Shown here in pieces: positions 17,589-25,622 of a DNA stretch of 64,000 nucleotides. Position numbers and translations under genes: made by a program. The stretch covers positions 248,001-312,000 of the forward strand of contig CAWHXG010000001.1 of NCBI GenBank assembly GCA_963833235.1, read 5' to 3'. Under the pieces are notes generated by a model, which saw only the letters and a program-made list of their open reading frames with translations, was not told where the DNA came from and searched no databases. Within the stretch, counting starts at the first letter, position 1. Each line of letters opens with the position of its first letter. The DNA is from CAWHXG01 sp963833235. GTDB lineage: Bacteria; Pseudomonadota; Alphaproteobacteria; Rhodobacterales; Rhodobacteraceae.

Positions 17589-18569
17589 TTGAAATACCTC
17601 AAGCAGCACAAGTTGATCGATGAATGCATCGACATCATGTTGATGAGAGGTATGGAAATCGCTGATCGGGGTCATGCCGAGCGCTCCTTGCACCGCATAG
17701 GATATTATCGGCTCAGCGCGTTTGCGTATCCTTACCGTGACTTCTGTCCGATCCCGACGCCAGAAGGCGAGGCGGAGCAGCAGATTCGATGCGACCAGTT
17801 CAAAGAGGGCACGACGTTCGATCATGCGATCAACTTCTACCTCTTCGATAAAGCCCTCCGTATCGAGCTTCTGGACGCGATCGAGCGCATTGAGATCGCG
17901 GTCAGAACCGCGATGATTGAGGTCCTTGGGGAGCTGGGCCCACATGCACATCGCGACAAACGCTCATACAAAGACCGCTTCAGCGAAGAAGACGCTGAAG
18001 GCAATACGCCGCTCGGCCTCTTCCTTAAGGGCTTGGATCTGCACTTCAGTAGCTCAAAAGAAGACTTCGCCAAGCACTTCTCGAAGGAATACTTCGGACC
18101 TCCGCCGATCTGGATCGAAGCAGGGACATGGACATGGGGCAACCTGACCCACATCATCGCCCACCTGTCCGACAAAAACAAAATGGCAATGGCGGCACGT
18201 ATCCACCCGAACCTCCCCATGAAGACCTTCGCTTCATGGATCACAGCGCTCAACGACGTCCGCAACAGCTGCGCACATCACGCCCGGACGTGGAATAAGC
18301 CCTTGGTTAACAGCCCCGGCGTCCCACAAAAAACGACATTTGGACAGCTCGACCACCTCCGCCAGCCCAGGATGGGGGACGATGCGCCTACGAAAAAGAT
18401 CTACAGCGCGATTGTCATCATGATCTTCATGCTGCTGCAGTACTATCCGCGCACGAAGTGGCACGTCCGTCTGCGCGACATGATCTTGACCCAGGACCTT
18501 CCTTACGAGATCCGCCCGCAGACCGCCGGGTTCCCGGAGGACTGGGAACACGAGGCCATCTGGAACTGA
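17589..18569 (+). CDS. Abi family protein (AbiD/AbiF-like, HEPN domain)
   Basis: A 326-residue protein of the Abi_2 family known from abortive phage-infection systems of lactic acid bacteria and found on many mobile elements. The N-terminal region LIDECIDIMLMRGMEI ... ERSLHRIGYYRLSAFAYPYR is characteristic, and DVRNSCAHHARTWN around residue 220 supplies the R-x4-H motif of HEPN ribonucleases. The start is uncertain: TTG 17589 gives the usual length, since no ATG or GTG lies upstream in frame before a stop, and the ATG 16 codons later would cut the first conserved helix. GC is lower than in the flanking backbone, consistent with transfer. Predicted role is an infection-triggered RNase; no antitoxin is obvious beside it. 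Confidence 0.82.
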   Translation: MKYLKQHKLIDECIDIMLMRGMEIADRGHAERSLHRIGYYRLSAFAYPYRDFCPIPTPEGEAEQQIRCDQFKEGTTFDHAINFYLFDKALRIELLDAIERIEIAVRTAMIEVLGELGPHAHRDKRSYKDRFSEEDAEGNTPLGLFLKGLDLHFSSSKEDFAKHFSKEYFGPPPIWIEAGTWTWGNLTHIIAHLSDKNKMAMAARIHPNLPMKTFASWITALNDVRNSCAHHARTWNKPLVNSPGVPQKTTFGQLDHLRQPRMGDDAPTKKIYSAIVIMIFMLLQYYPRTKWHVRLRDMILTQDLPYEIRPQTAGFPEDWEHEAIWN

Positions 18570-18754
18570 CCCCCCCGACCTTCGCCCATCCGAAGTCGCT
18601 GCACGATGTTACGAAAGGCCGGTTCGAGAGAGCTGCGTCGCAGCAACCTGTTCGCCCTTCAATGACCGCGGAGGGCCGGTCGCGACGATTGGGGCCCACG
18701 ACGAAGGTCCGGAAAGTCCGCACAGCCAGCCTCGAGCTCTTTCGGTACGATTGA

Positions 18755-19294
18755 TCACTCACTACCCAGCCCACGGACGCACCCTGTCAGGGTCCTGCTT
18801 TCCGGCGTCATAACCTCCTCCATCGGCGCGGCATCGATGGCGCCACGAGCGGCTCTGAGGGTAATGACCGTGGGCATCGGGGCGGCGGTTCCGGCGGCGT
18901 CCGGGTGCACCGCGACCCGGCTCCGCGAGGAGGGGGTCAGGCCCAGTTCGGTCATGTAGCGGCCCATCAGTTCGAGCTGCTTGTTGGCGACCGACAGCCA
19001 GGGCGATTGCTGCACGTAGCCCGAGGGCGTCTTCAGCAGGATCGGCGTCTCGGCTAGGCGTTCCTCGGCCTCCACCCAGCGGGCGTAGGACTGGCAGTAG
19101 GCCGCCAGGGCCGCCCGGTCGACAATCGTGAGGACCCCCATCTTGTGAAGCGGCCCGGCGAGCCGGCGCCATTCCTTCCGCGCCACGGTGGAGAGATGGT
19201 CGGGACAGCGCGGCAAGGCCGCGGGCGGGGTCGGACCGGTATCGCCGCCCTTGCCGCGCCGAAGCGCGGACGGCGTCGGCTTGCGGCCCCTCAC
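18755..19294 (-). CDS. Phage terminase small subunit, P27 family
   Basis: A 179-residue protein started at GTG 19292-19294, which gives the family's typical N-terminus MRGRKPTPSALRRGKG; the frame is open further upstream but without family similarity. CPDHLSTVARKEWRRLA, VDRAALAAYCQSYARWVEAE and LGLTPSSRSRV are P27 hallmarks. The small subunit normally binds phage DNA and recruits the large terminase ATPase for packaging. No large subunit, portal or capsid gene follows, so this is a phage remnant. The last 45 or so residues after SSRSRV are not conserved in my reading. It lies 16 bp downstream of the methylase gene on the same strand. Confidence 0.85.
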   Translation of the reverse strand: MRGRKPTPSALRRGKGGDTGPTPPAALPRCPDHLSTVARKEWRRLAGPLHKMGVLTIVDRAALAAYCQSYARWVEAEERLAETPILLKTPSGYVQQSPWLSVANKQLELMGRYMTELGLTPSSRSRVAVHPDAAGTAAPMPTVITLRAARGAIDAAPMEEVMTPESRTLTGCVRGLGSE

Positions 19295-19310
19295 GGCGTC
19301 GGCCCCCGGG

Positions 19311-20600
19311 TCATCGCTCGCCCTGCTGCGCCCGCCCGGCGGCGATTGCGGCGAAGGTCCCAGCCTCCCCCTCCAGCACGGCGTCCTTGCCGGTGAAGGC
19401 CTGCCAGCGCTGCACGGCAACGTCGACATAGGCCGGGTCGAGTTCCATGGCGAGGCAGGCCCGCCCGGTGGTCTCGGCCGCGATCAGCGTGGTGCCCGAC
19501 CCGCAGAACGGCTCGTAGACGGCCTGGCCGGGGGCGGAATTGTTCAGGATCGGCCGGCGCATGCATTCGACGGGCTTCTGCGTGCCGTGGATGGTGGCGG
19601 CGTCCTGGTCGCGGCTGGGGATCGACCAGAGGGTGGACTGGCTGCGATCGCCGCTCCAGTGGCCCTTGCCCCTCGATCGCACCGCGTACCAGCAGGGCTC
19701 GTGCTGCCAGTGGTAATGCCCGCGGGACAGGACCAGCCGCTCCTTCGCCCAGACGATCTGCGCGCGGATGTCGAAGCCGGTGGCGGCGAGGCTGTCGGCG
19801 ACCGTGCCGGCATGCAGCGCCCCGTGCCAGACATAGGCGACCTCGCCGGGAAAGAGCGCCCAGGCCTCCCGCCAGTCGGCCCGGTCGTCGTTCAGGACCT
19901 TGCCGGTGCGCTTTGTCTTCGCGGCCCCCGTCTTCGTGGCACCCGTCTCGTTGCGCCAGCCGGGGTCGTAGGCGACGCCGTAGGGCGGGTCCGTCGCCAT
20001 CAGGTGCGGGGAGACCCCGGCAAGCAGGCGGGCCACGTCCGGGGCGCTGGTGGCGTCTCCGCAGAGCAGGCGGTGTGGGCCGAGGATCCAGAGATCGCCG
20101 GCGCGGGAGACTGGATCGGCCGGCGGTTCGGGCGTCTCCTCCTCGCGGGGGTCGGGCGCGCCAGAGTTCAGCAGGCCGTCGAGCTCGCCCGCGTCGAAGC
20201 CCAGATCGCAGAGATCGACCCCGAGCTCGCCGAGATCCCCCAGTTCGAGGGAGAGGAGTGCTGCGTCCCAGCCCGCGGCCTCGGCCAGGCGGTTGTCGGC
20301 GAGGATGTAGGCCCGGCGCTGCGTCTCGCTCAGATGCGCGAGTTCGATGACCGGGACCTGCGTGAGCCCCAGCTTCCGCGCCGCCAGCAGCCGCCCGTGC
20401 CCCGCGATGATGCCATTGCCGCCATCGACGAGGATGGGGTTGTTGAACCCGAACTCGCGGATGGAGCCCGCGATCAGCGCCACCTGTGCATCCGAATGGG
20501 TCCGGGCATTGCGGGCATAGGGGATCAGATCCGCCACTGCCCGCTGCTTGATCGCCTGCGCACCCGCCAGAGGCGCCGATGTTTCCGTCTTCAGTGCCAT
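19311..20600 (-). CDS. ParB-like nuclease domain / site-specific DNA methyltransferase
   Basis: A 429-residue phage-type methylase. Start ATG 20598-20600 is chosen (MALKTETSAP) because the family usually begins a few residues before the ParB-like domain; in-frame ATGs at 20639 and 20657 are possible. Residues about 20-110 form the ParB/Srx-like domain (NARTHSDAQVALIAGSIREFG, GNGIIAGHGRLLAARKLG). The methylase half has the catalytic DPPYGV motif and the SAM-binding motif EPFCGSGTTLIA near the C-terminus, an order typical of N6-adenine or N4-cytosine beta-class enzymes. It commonly precedes terminase genes in alphaproteobacterial prophages and probably modifies phage DNA. Confidence 0.88.
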   Translation of the reverse strand: MALKTETSAPLAGAQAIKQRAVADLIPYARNARTHSDAQVALIAGSIREFGFNNPILVDGGNGIIAGHGRLLAARKLGLTQVPVIELAHLSETQRRAYILADNRLAEAAGWDAALLSLELGDLGELGVDLCDLGFDAGELDGLLNSGAPDPREEETPEPPADPVSRAGDLWILGPHRLLCGDATSAPDVARLLAGVSPHLMATDPPYGVAYDPGWRNETGATKTGAAKTKRTGKVLNDDRADWREAWALFPGEVAYVWHGALHAGTVADSLAATGFDIRAQIVWAKERLVLSRGHYHWQHEPCWYAVRSRGKGHWSGDRSQSTLWSIPSRDQDAATIHGTQKPVECMRRPILNNSAPGQAVYEPFCGSGTTLIAAETTGRACLAMELDPAYVDVAVQRWQAFTGKDAVLEGEAGTFAAIAAGRAQQGER

Positions 20601-20667
20601 GAGACCCCGCCCTGCAATGACCACGCCTTCGGTCGCCATCCGCTGGAACAGTATCACCCCGGTAAAT

Positions 20668-20700
20668 CATTGTAATCATGACGTTCTGCGACACCCGGCG
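20668..20700 (-). promoter_or_regulatory. Promoter-like repeat ahead of the methylase gene (copy 1)
   Basis: CATTGTAAT followed by spaced CGACA and GACGAC blocks is repeated in diverged form at 21557-21593. On the minus strand it reads toward the methylase start about 70 bp away, so a promoter is plausible. Confidence 0.3.
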
Positions 20701-21935
20701 ACAGGTGACGACGATTTGCATTCTGCCGGGCGCGAGCGATCAAATGAGGTTGCCGCAAGGAGCCCGGGGGGTAGCGCAAGGATGCCGGCCGATGTTCAAT
20801 GAGTTGCCGCACTTGGACCGACTGACGGTTTGCCCTTCCGTCCGATACTGATCCGGGAATGATCTCCCGATTGCCCGTTTGGATGACCGGTAGCTGCTGC
20901 TGCTTCTGCGCTCTCGTCTCGAACGCGTTCGAAGTTGGCGATATGCACAAGGCTTGGCAGCGAGGATCAGGAAGCATGGCCACATCAGCCAGTCTCGGCT
21001 TTACAGGTACGCGGTGGCCGGCCGCCGATGTTTCCAGCGAGCGTTCTCCTGTAGAGCGCTGAGGTTTGCTGCTGAAGCTGAGCGTGTTGCCCGGTCGAAT
21101 CTGACACTCGAATGACGATGGCCGTGGCAAGCCACTACGGATGCTGCAGCCTGACAAGGTCGCTTGCTCGCGTGAGCGTAAACGCTGTTTCTCTCAGTAC
21201 TGTCCAGTGTCGGTTGGTGAGCCCTTGAGCGAAGGCATAGGACGACCAGCCCCGACCCATGTCGAAGCCGGTCCCACTGCCTTCAGCTGTCCGTGTCGGC
21301 TGGAGCCGCCCCGTCGCTTCAAGCCCCCGAGGTCGCGTCGAACCTCGCCTCGGAGTCAGCCGCTACTTGCGACACCGGTCCTGGTGCCGGGGAACGCGCT
21401 TCGGCCTTTCGGACTGCGCTCGGCATGTGTTCCCGCCCCGCGGTATGCCAACCCCGGATCGGCGCCGCGGTCATGTAACCCTCCAGCGATCCGGTCTCGC
21501 ACGAGGCCGGCTCAGCCGTCTCACGCGATGGGGGCAGGATAGCGGTATGCGCAACCCATTGTAATATAATCACTTTCCGACAATCGACGACAAAACACGA
21601 CATGAGCCCCGCTCCTGTGACGAAGGCGCCGCGAAGCACAACGGTGAGTCGGCCGTCGCGAATCCCCGTCCGGGGCCGATCAGAACCGCACTGACCCGCC
21701 CACGGTCGATCTCTTCCTACGGCAGGCGAAGCCGTCGCTGGTTCGACGGCCAATACGACTTCGGACACAGGCAATCTCGGGCGTGACCGTTGCCCCGACG
21801 CAGAGGGCCGGCATAGGACTACGAAATCACAGGACCCACATACTCATATGCGGCAGATGAGAGAGCTTCCGCACCAAGCTGGATCCGGGGCGTGCGGAGA
21901 AGGGCAATGCTGCCCGGGCCTGACGGAGGTACGGA
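20701..21935. other. Long gene-free stretch inside the mobile region
   Basis: More than 1.2 kb with no supported gene on either strand. Open frames present have no recognisable domain, poor codon bias and no ribosome sites. It contains the second copy of a promoter-like repeat at 21557-21593. It is probably decayed phage or element DNA. Confidence 0.5.
21557..21593 (-). repeat. Promoter-like repeat (copy 2)
   Basis: CATTGTAATATAATCAC followed by CGACAATCGACGACAAAAC resembles the sequence at 20668-20700. On the minus strand it contains TTGTCG and TATATTACAAT blocks, but points into DNA with no gene. Confidence 0.3.
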
Positions 21936-22802
21936 ATGGACGAAGCGCGCCAGCGTTTGCTGGAGAAGGAACTCGGTGACCGTCTTCGCTGGCAAAAGCC
22001 CGAGATCGTCGAGACGGTCGGGCCGTTCGACCCGGCGGTGTTCGATCGATATGAGGCGCAGCTCACCGAGGCGATCGATCTGTTGCGAAGTCGGCTGGAG
22101 GGCTACACGGACGCGCAGATCGCGGTTCTGGCGGGCGAAGACCCCGAAGATCCCGACGGATTGCGCAAGGAATGGCGACGCCTCTCCGAGCCGCTTCGGC
22201 GACAATCGCCACCCTGGTACGCGGGCGGGTTTGGCCACCCCGATCATCGCGCTGACCTCGGCTACTGGAGATTGATGCCGGACTTCAGCCTTGCGGAGGC
22301 GACCTGCCTCTCGGTCGGGATCGACCCCAAGGCGTTCGACGAGCCGAAACTGGAATCCCTCGCCAAACGTCGCGACCGCGACACGCTGTGGCCGCCGCTG
22401 CAATACATACTGAAACGTCATGAACTTCTCCGGCGAAAGTTCGGTGGCTCGGTTGCAGCAAGGCACTTTTTCCTATGGGCCGAAGCAAACGAACTGGAGA
22501 TGCCGCCGGAGTTCCGACCGAGCAGGCATGATGACAATTGGCCGAATTCGTCCGGGGATTCCGAAAGGACCAAGCCTGCCAAACCGGACAAGCGCGAGAT
22601 CGACACGATCGCCCAGCTCTTCACTGCGATCGCGATCGACAGTTATGGTTATGATCCAACCGCGAAGCGCGGCCCGATCCCGAAGGAAATCGCTGATCTG
22701 GCGGCCAAGATGGGACTGAAGATATCAACGGACACTGTCCGGACGTACCTTCGTAGAGGGGCTGCCTTCATTCCGGAAGACTGGAAACCCGAAGTTCGCT
22801 AA
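21936..22802 (+). CDS. Hypothetical protein of the recombinase island
   Basis: A 288-residue soluble, charged protein with a good ribosome site (GGAGG 7 bp before ATG 21936). No catalytic motif is recognised. The middle reads MPDFSLAEATCLSVGIDP and the C-terminal 60 residues (AIAIDSYGYDPTAKRGPIP, then ISTDTVRTYLRRGAAFIP) look like a small helical DNA-binding or adaptor domain that I associate with genes next to phage and recombinase modules in Rhodobacteraceae. It is upstream of the excisionase-like gene and separated from it by 141 bp rich in inverted repeats. Function unknown. Confidence 0.6.
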   Translation: MDEARQRLLEKELGDRLRWQKPEIVETVGPFDPAVFDRYEAQLTEAIDLLRSRLEGYTDAQIAVLAGEDPEDPDGLRKEWRRLSEPLRRQSPPWYAGGFGHPDHRADLGYWRLMPDFSLAEATCLSVGIDPKAFDEPKLESLAKRRDRDTLWPPLQYILKRHELLRRKFGGSVAARHFFLWAEANELEMPPEFRPSRHDDNWPNSSGDSERTKPAKPDKREIDTIAQLFTAIAIDSYGYDPTAKRGPIPKEIADLAAKMGLKISTDTVRTYLRRGAAFIPEDWKPEVR

Positions 22803-22811
22803 TCCTTGAAG

Positions 22812-22859
22812 GAATAGTCGCCCCCCTCGTCCAAGGAAAACAGAGGCTTGCGACTATTC
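22812..22859. repeat. Perfect 10-bp inverted repeat upstream of the HTH gene
   Basis: GAATAGTCGC (22812-22821) and GCGACTATTC (22850-22859) are exact inverted repeats with a 28-bp spacer. It could be a terminator-like stem for the gene at 21936, or a protein binding site. Confidence 0.5.
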
Positions 22860-22860
22860 G

Positions 22861-22872
22861 GAATGGCCATTC
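22861..22872. promoter_or_regulatory. Palindrome GAATGGCCATTC (candidate operator)
   Basis: A perfect 12-bp palindrome abutting the preceding inverted repeat, with a related AATGGCCAAT at about 22891-22900. Both lie within 85 bp of the HTH gene start, as expected for autoregulation. Confidence 0.4.
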
Positions 22873-22943
22873 GCTGATCCCGTACGCCTGAAATGGCCAA
22901 TGATACCCATGGCTCGTAACCCGATGACAGGGACGAGCAGGAC

Positions 22944-23183
22944 ATGAAGTTTCGCGAAACCACCCTAAGAAACGAAGCGGCAACCGGGGCGATGCTCCGG
23001 GAGCGAGAGCTTGCAGAGCACTGGAAGACATCCCTGCGGACGCTTCAGCGTTGGCGGGCAGACGGGACCGGCCCGGCCTTTCTCAAGATCGGCGGAGCGA
23101 TCCGGTACCGACTCTGCGACGTCGAGGCATTCGAAGATCGCCACCGGCAGAAAGGCGACCAGGCCGGAACGTCAGGCGAATGA
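22944..23183 (+). CDS. Excisionase-like helix-turn-helix protein
   Basis: A 79-residue MerR/AlpA-type DNA-binding protein: LRERELAEHWKTSLRTLQRW forms the helix-turn-helix and GPAFLKIGGAIRYRLCDVEAF the wing, as in HTH_17 and phage excisionase-like proteins. It starts the five-gene overlapping module that ends with the recombinase partner, and its stop overlaps the next start (ATGA). Likely to direct recombination or regulate the module. Confidence 0.78.
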   Translation: MKFRETTLRNEAATGAMLRERELAEHWKTSLRTLQRWRADGTGPAFLKIGGAIRYRLCDVEAFEDRHRQKGDQAGTSGE

Positions 23184-23377
23184 AGAACGCTCTGCGCCCC
23201 GATCTGATGACGCCAGCCGAGCGTCGCGCGGAGCTCTGCAAGTTGCTCGCTCATGGGCTCGTCCGTCTCCGAACAGCGCAGTCAACCGGTAAATCCGACT
23301 GCTTGGGAGAGAGTTCGCTACACTCTCCGCGCGACCGGAGTGGTCATGCAACTCCAACGCACCGGAGATCCGCATGA
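23180..23377 (+). CDS. Small conserved protein upstream of DUF2924
   Basis: A 65-residue protein beginning MKNALRPDLMTPAERRAEL and ending SGHATPTHRRSA. Both ends match a small protein I recognise from directly upstream of DUF2924/recombinase genes in many alphaproteobacteria. It overlaps both neighbours by four bases. No function is known. Confidence 0.7.
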   Translation: MKNALRPDLMTPAERRAELCKLLAHGLVRLRTAQSTGKSDCLGESSLHSPRDRSGHATPTHRRSA

Positions 23378-23829
23378 CCGATTCCGATCCCATCCCCGCG
23401 CGCCTGGCGGCGCTGAAGACCGCCGCGACGGTGGACCTGAAGCAGCAGTGGCGCGACCTCTTCGAGACCGAACCGCCACCGTTCAACCGGCGCTATCTGG
23501 AAAGCCGGCTCGCCTATCGCATCCAGGAACTGACCTATGGCGGGCTGAAGCCGGAAACGGTGAAGCGGCTCGAGGAGCTGGGCGAGGAACTGGACGGCGG
23601 CGACAGGAAGAAGCGCGGCATCCGCGCAGACCGAGGCCGCCCCATCACAGGCACCCGGCTGCTGCGCGAATGGCAGGGCGTCGAACAGGTCGTAACCGTC
23701 ACCGCCGACGGCTTCGAATGGCAGGGGCGGCCCTACAAGTCGCTGTCGGCCATTGCCCGTGCCATCACCGGCACGCGCTGGAACGGCTGGGTGTTCTTCG
23801 GCCTCAAGAACCATCGGAGAGGCGTATGA
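23374..23829 (+). CDS. DUF2924 domain-containing protein
   Basis: A 151-residue protein with the full DUF2924 pattern: LKQQWRDLFETEPPPFNRRYL, LAYRIQELTYGGL, GTRLLREWQG and FEWQGRPYKSLSAIARAITG followed by W-x-F-FGL. DUF2924 proteins are nearly always encoded beside a large serine recombinase and are thought to assist it, although the mechanism is not established. It overlaps the recombinase start (ATGA). Length is normal. Confidence 0.9.
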   Translation: MTDSDPIPARLAALKTAATVDLKQQWRDLFETEPPPFNRRYLESRLAYRIQELTYGGLKPETVKRLEELGEELDGGDRKKRGIRADRGRPITGTRLLREWQGVEQVVTVTADGFEWQGRPYKSLSAIARAITGTRWNGWVFFGLKNHRRGV

Positions 23830-25151
23830 CCAATTCGCCCGAAAGATCGAAGGTCGTCCGAAAGCTGCGCTGCGCGGTCTACACCCGCAAATCCTCCGAG
23901 GAAGGGCTGGAGCAGGAGTTCAACAGCCTCCACGCCCAGCGCGAGGCCTGCCAGGCCTACATCGCCAGCCAGCGCTCCGAGGGCTGGGTGCTGGTCCGGG
24001 ATCAGTATGACGATGGCGGTATCTCGGGCGGCACCCTGGAACGCCCCGGATTGAAGCGGCTGCTGGCGGATGTCGAGGACGGGCTGGTCGACGTGGTCGT
24101 GGTCTACAAGATCGACCGGCTGTCGCGCTCGCTGATGGACTTCTCGAAGCTGGTGGAGACCTTCGACCGCAACGACGTCACCTTTGTCTCCGTGACGCAA
24201 TCGTTCAACACCACCACGTCGATGGGACGGCTGACGCTGAACATCCTTCTCAGCTTTGCCCAGTTCGAGCGGGAGGTCACTGCCGAGCGCATACGCGACA
24301 AGATCGCCGCGTCCCGGCGAAAGGGCATGTGGATGGGGGGCAATCCGCCCTTCGGCTACCGCGTCGAGAACCGGAAGCTCGTGGTGGACGACGAGAGCGC
24401 CGCGCATGTCAGGTGGATCTTCGCCCGCTTCCTCGAGATCGGCTCCTGCACGGAACTGGCACGCGAACTCGACGCGAGGGACATCCGGACCAAACGCGGC
24501 CGGCGGATCGACAAGAAGTACCTCTACCGGATGCTCAGCAACCGCGCCTACATCGGCGAGGCCGTGCACAAGGGCCAAAGCTATCCCGGCGAGCACGACG
24601 GGATCATTGATCGCGGGGTGTGGGACAAGGTCCATGCCATCCTGCAGGAAAGCCCCCGCAAACGCGCGGCGAATACCCGCGCCGAGACGCCCGCGCTGCT
24701 GAAGGGACTATTGTTCGGGCCGGATGGGGCCGCTTTCTCGCCTACCCACACCCGCAAGCTCGGCAAGCTCTACCGCTACTATGTCAGCCAGACGGTGCTG
24801 AAGCACGGCGCTGGATCATGCCTCGTTGGCCGGGTGCCCGCTGGCGAGATCGAGGCGGCCGTCATCGACCAGCTCCGCGCCGTGTTCCGCCAGCCCGAGA
24901 TCATAGCGGGCACGTGGAAGGCGACGCGTTTGCACGTCGACAACATCTCCGAGGCCGACGCCCACACGGCTTTGCAGCAACTCGACCCGCTATGGGACGA
25001 ACTCTTCCCCGTCGAGCAGGCCCGCATCGTGTCGCTGCTGGTCGAGCGTGTGGACATCGGCACTGAAAGGCTCAACGTCCGCCTCCGCGTCGATGGCATC
25101 GGCAGCCTCGCGCGAGAGATGTTGGCTGGAAACATGGGGGCGGCTGCATGA
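23826..25151 (+). CDS. Large serine recombinase
   Basis: A 441-residue recombinase started at the ATG overlapping DUF2924. The catalytic domain has AVYTRKSSEEG with the nucleophile at about Ser23, then DGGISGGTLERPGLKRLL, KIDRLSRSLMDF and the helix LSFAQFEREVTAERIRDK. The following Recombinase domain (KGMWMGGNPPFGYRVEN, YLYRMLSNRAYIGEAVHKG) is present. The usual zinc-ribbon region near residues 300-330 is degenerate: LLFGPDGAAFSPTHTRKLG lacks the CxxC pairs, as is common in this DUF2924-associated clade. It likely mobilises this island or a smaller unit within it; no att repeats were identified by eye. Confidence 0.92.
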   Translation: MTNSPERSKVVRKLRCAVYTRKSSEEGLEQEFNSLHAQREACQAYIASQRSEGWVLVRDQYDDGGISGGTLERPGLKRLLADVEDGLVDVVVVYKIDRLSRSLMDFSKLVETFDRNDVTFVSVTQSFNTTTSMGRLTLNILLSFAQFEREVTAERIRDKIAASRRKGMWMGGNPPFGYRVENRKLVVDDESAAHVRWIFARFLEIGSCTELARELDARDIRTKRGRRIDKKYLYRMLSNRAYIGEAVHKGQSYPGEHDGIIDRGVWDKVHAILQESPRKRAANTRAETPALLKGLLFGPDGAAFSPTHTRKLGKLYRYYVSQTVLKHGAGSCLVGRVPAGEIEAAVIDQLRAVFRQPEIIAGTWKATRLHVDNISEADAHTALQQLDPLWDELFPVEQARIVSLLVERVDIGTERLNVRLRVDGIGSLAREMLAGNMGAAA

Positions 25152-25531
25152 CACGCGGCACGCCCATCCCCGAGACAGTGACGCTCCACGTCCCATTCCG
25201 CATTGTGAGGCGCGGTGGACGGAAGGAGATGCAGCTGCCGGACGGCGTCTCGCATCAAAGACGGACGGACAGCACGTTGGTCAAGGCGCTGGCCCGCGCA
25301 TTCCGCTGGAAGCGCCTGCTGGAGTCGGGCGAATTCGACACCATCACCGAACTGGCCGAGCGCGAGGGGATCGCGTCTTCCTTCCTCTCCCGCAGTCTTC
25401 GAATGACGCTGCTTGCGCCACACATCGTAGAAGCGATCCTGGAAGGGAAGCAGGTGCCTGAGGTCACGCTGGAGCGGCTGCGGGAGCCTTTCCCGGTTGA
25501 GTGGGACCACCAACTCGAAACCGATGGATAA
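25148..25531 (+). CDS. Recombinase-associated helix-turn-helix protein
   Basis: A 127-residue protein overlapping the recombinase stop by four bases. It begins with a beta-rich segment (TVTLHVPFRIVRRGGRKEM), and residues about 70-115 form a helix-turn-helix (TITELAEREGIASSFLSRSL, RMTLLAPHIVEAILEG). Proteins of this shape regularly follow DUF2924-linked recombinases; they may bind DNA and direct integration, but the role is unproven. Confidence 0.75.
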   Translation: MTRGTPIPETVTLHVPFRIVRRGGRKEMQLPDGVSHQRRTDSTLVKALARAFRWKRLLESGEFDTITELAEREGIASSFLSRSLRMTLLAPHIVEAILEGKQVPEVTLERLREPFPVEWDHQLETDG

Positions 25532-25622
25532 GGGCTGACCCGCACGAACTCCATCGACGAGTCGCACCGACTTCAGCTAAGAAGGAAGAAAAGAGTGACA
25601 GCTATGGGTCCTACAGGCAACC

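Noticed and set aside
19188..20675. Plus-strand 495-codon open frame
   Set aside because: It is antisense to the well-supported methylase and terminase genes and its product has no domain; high GC makes such shadows long.
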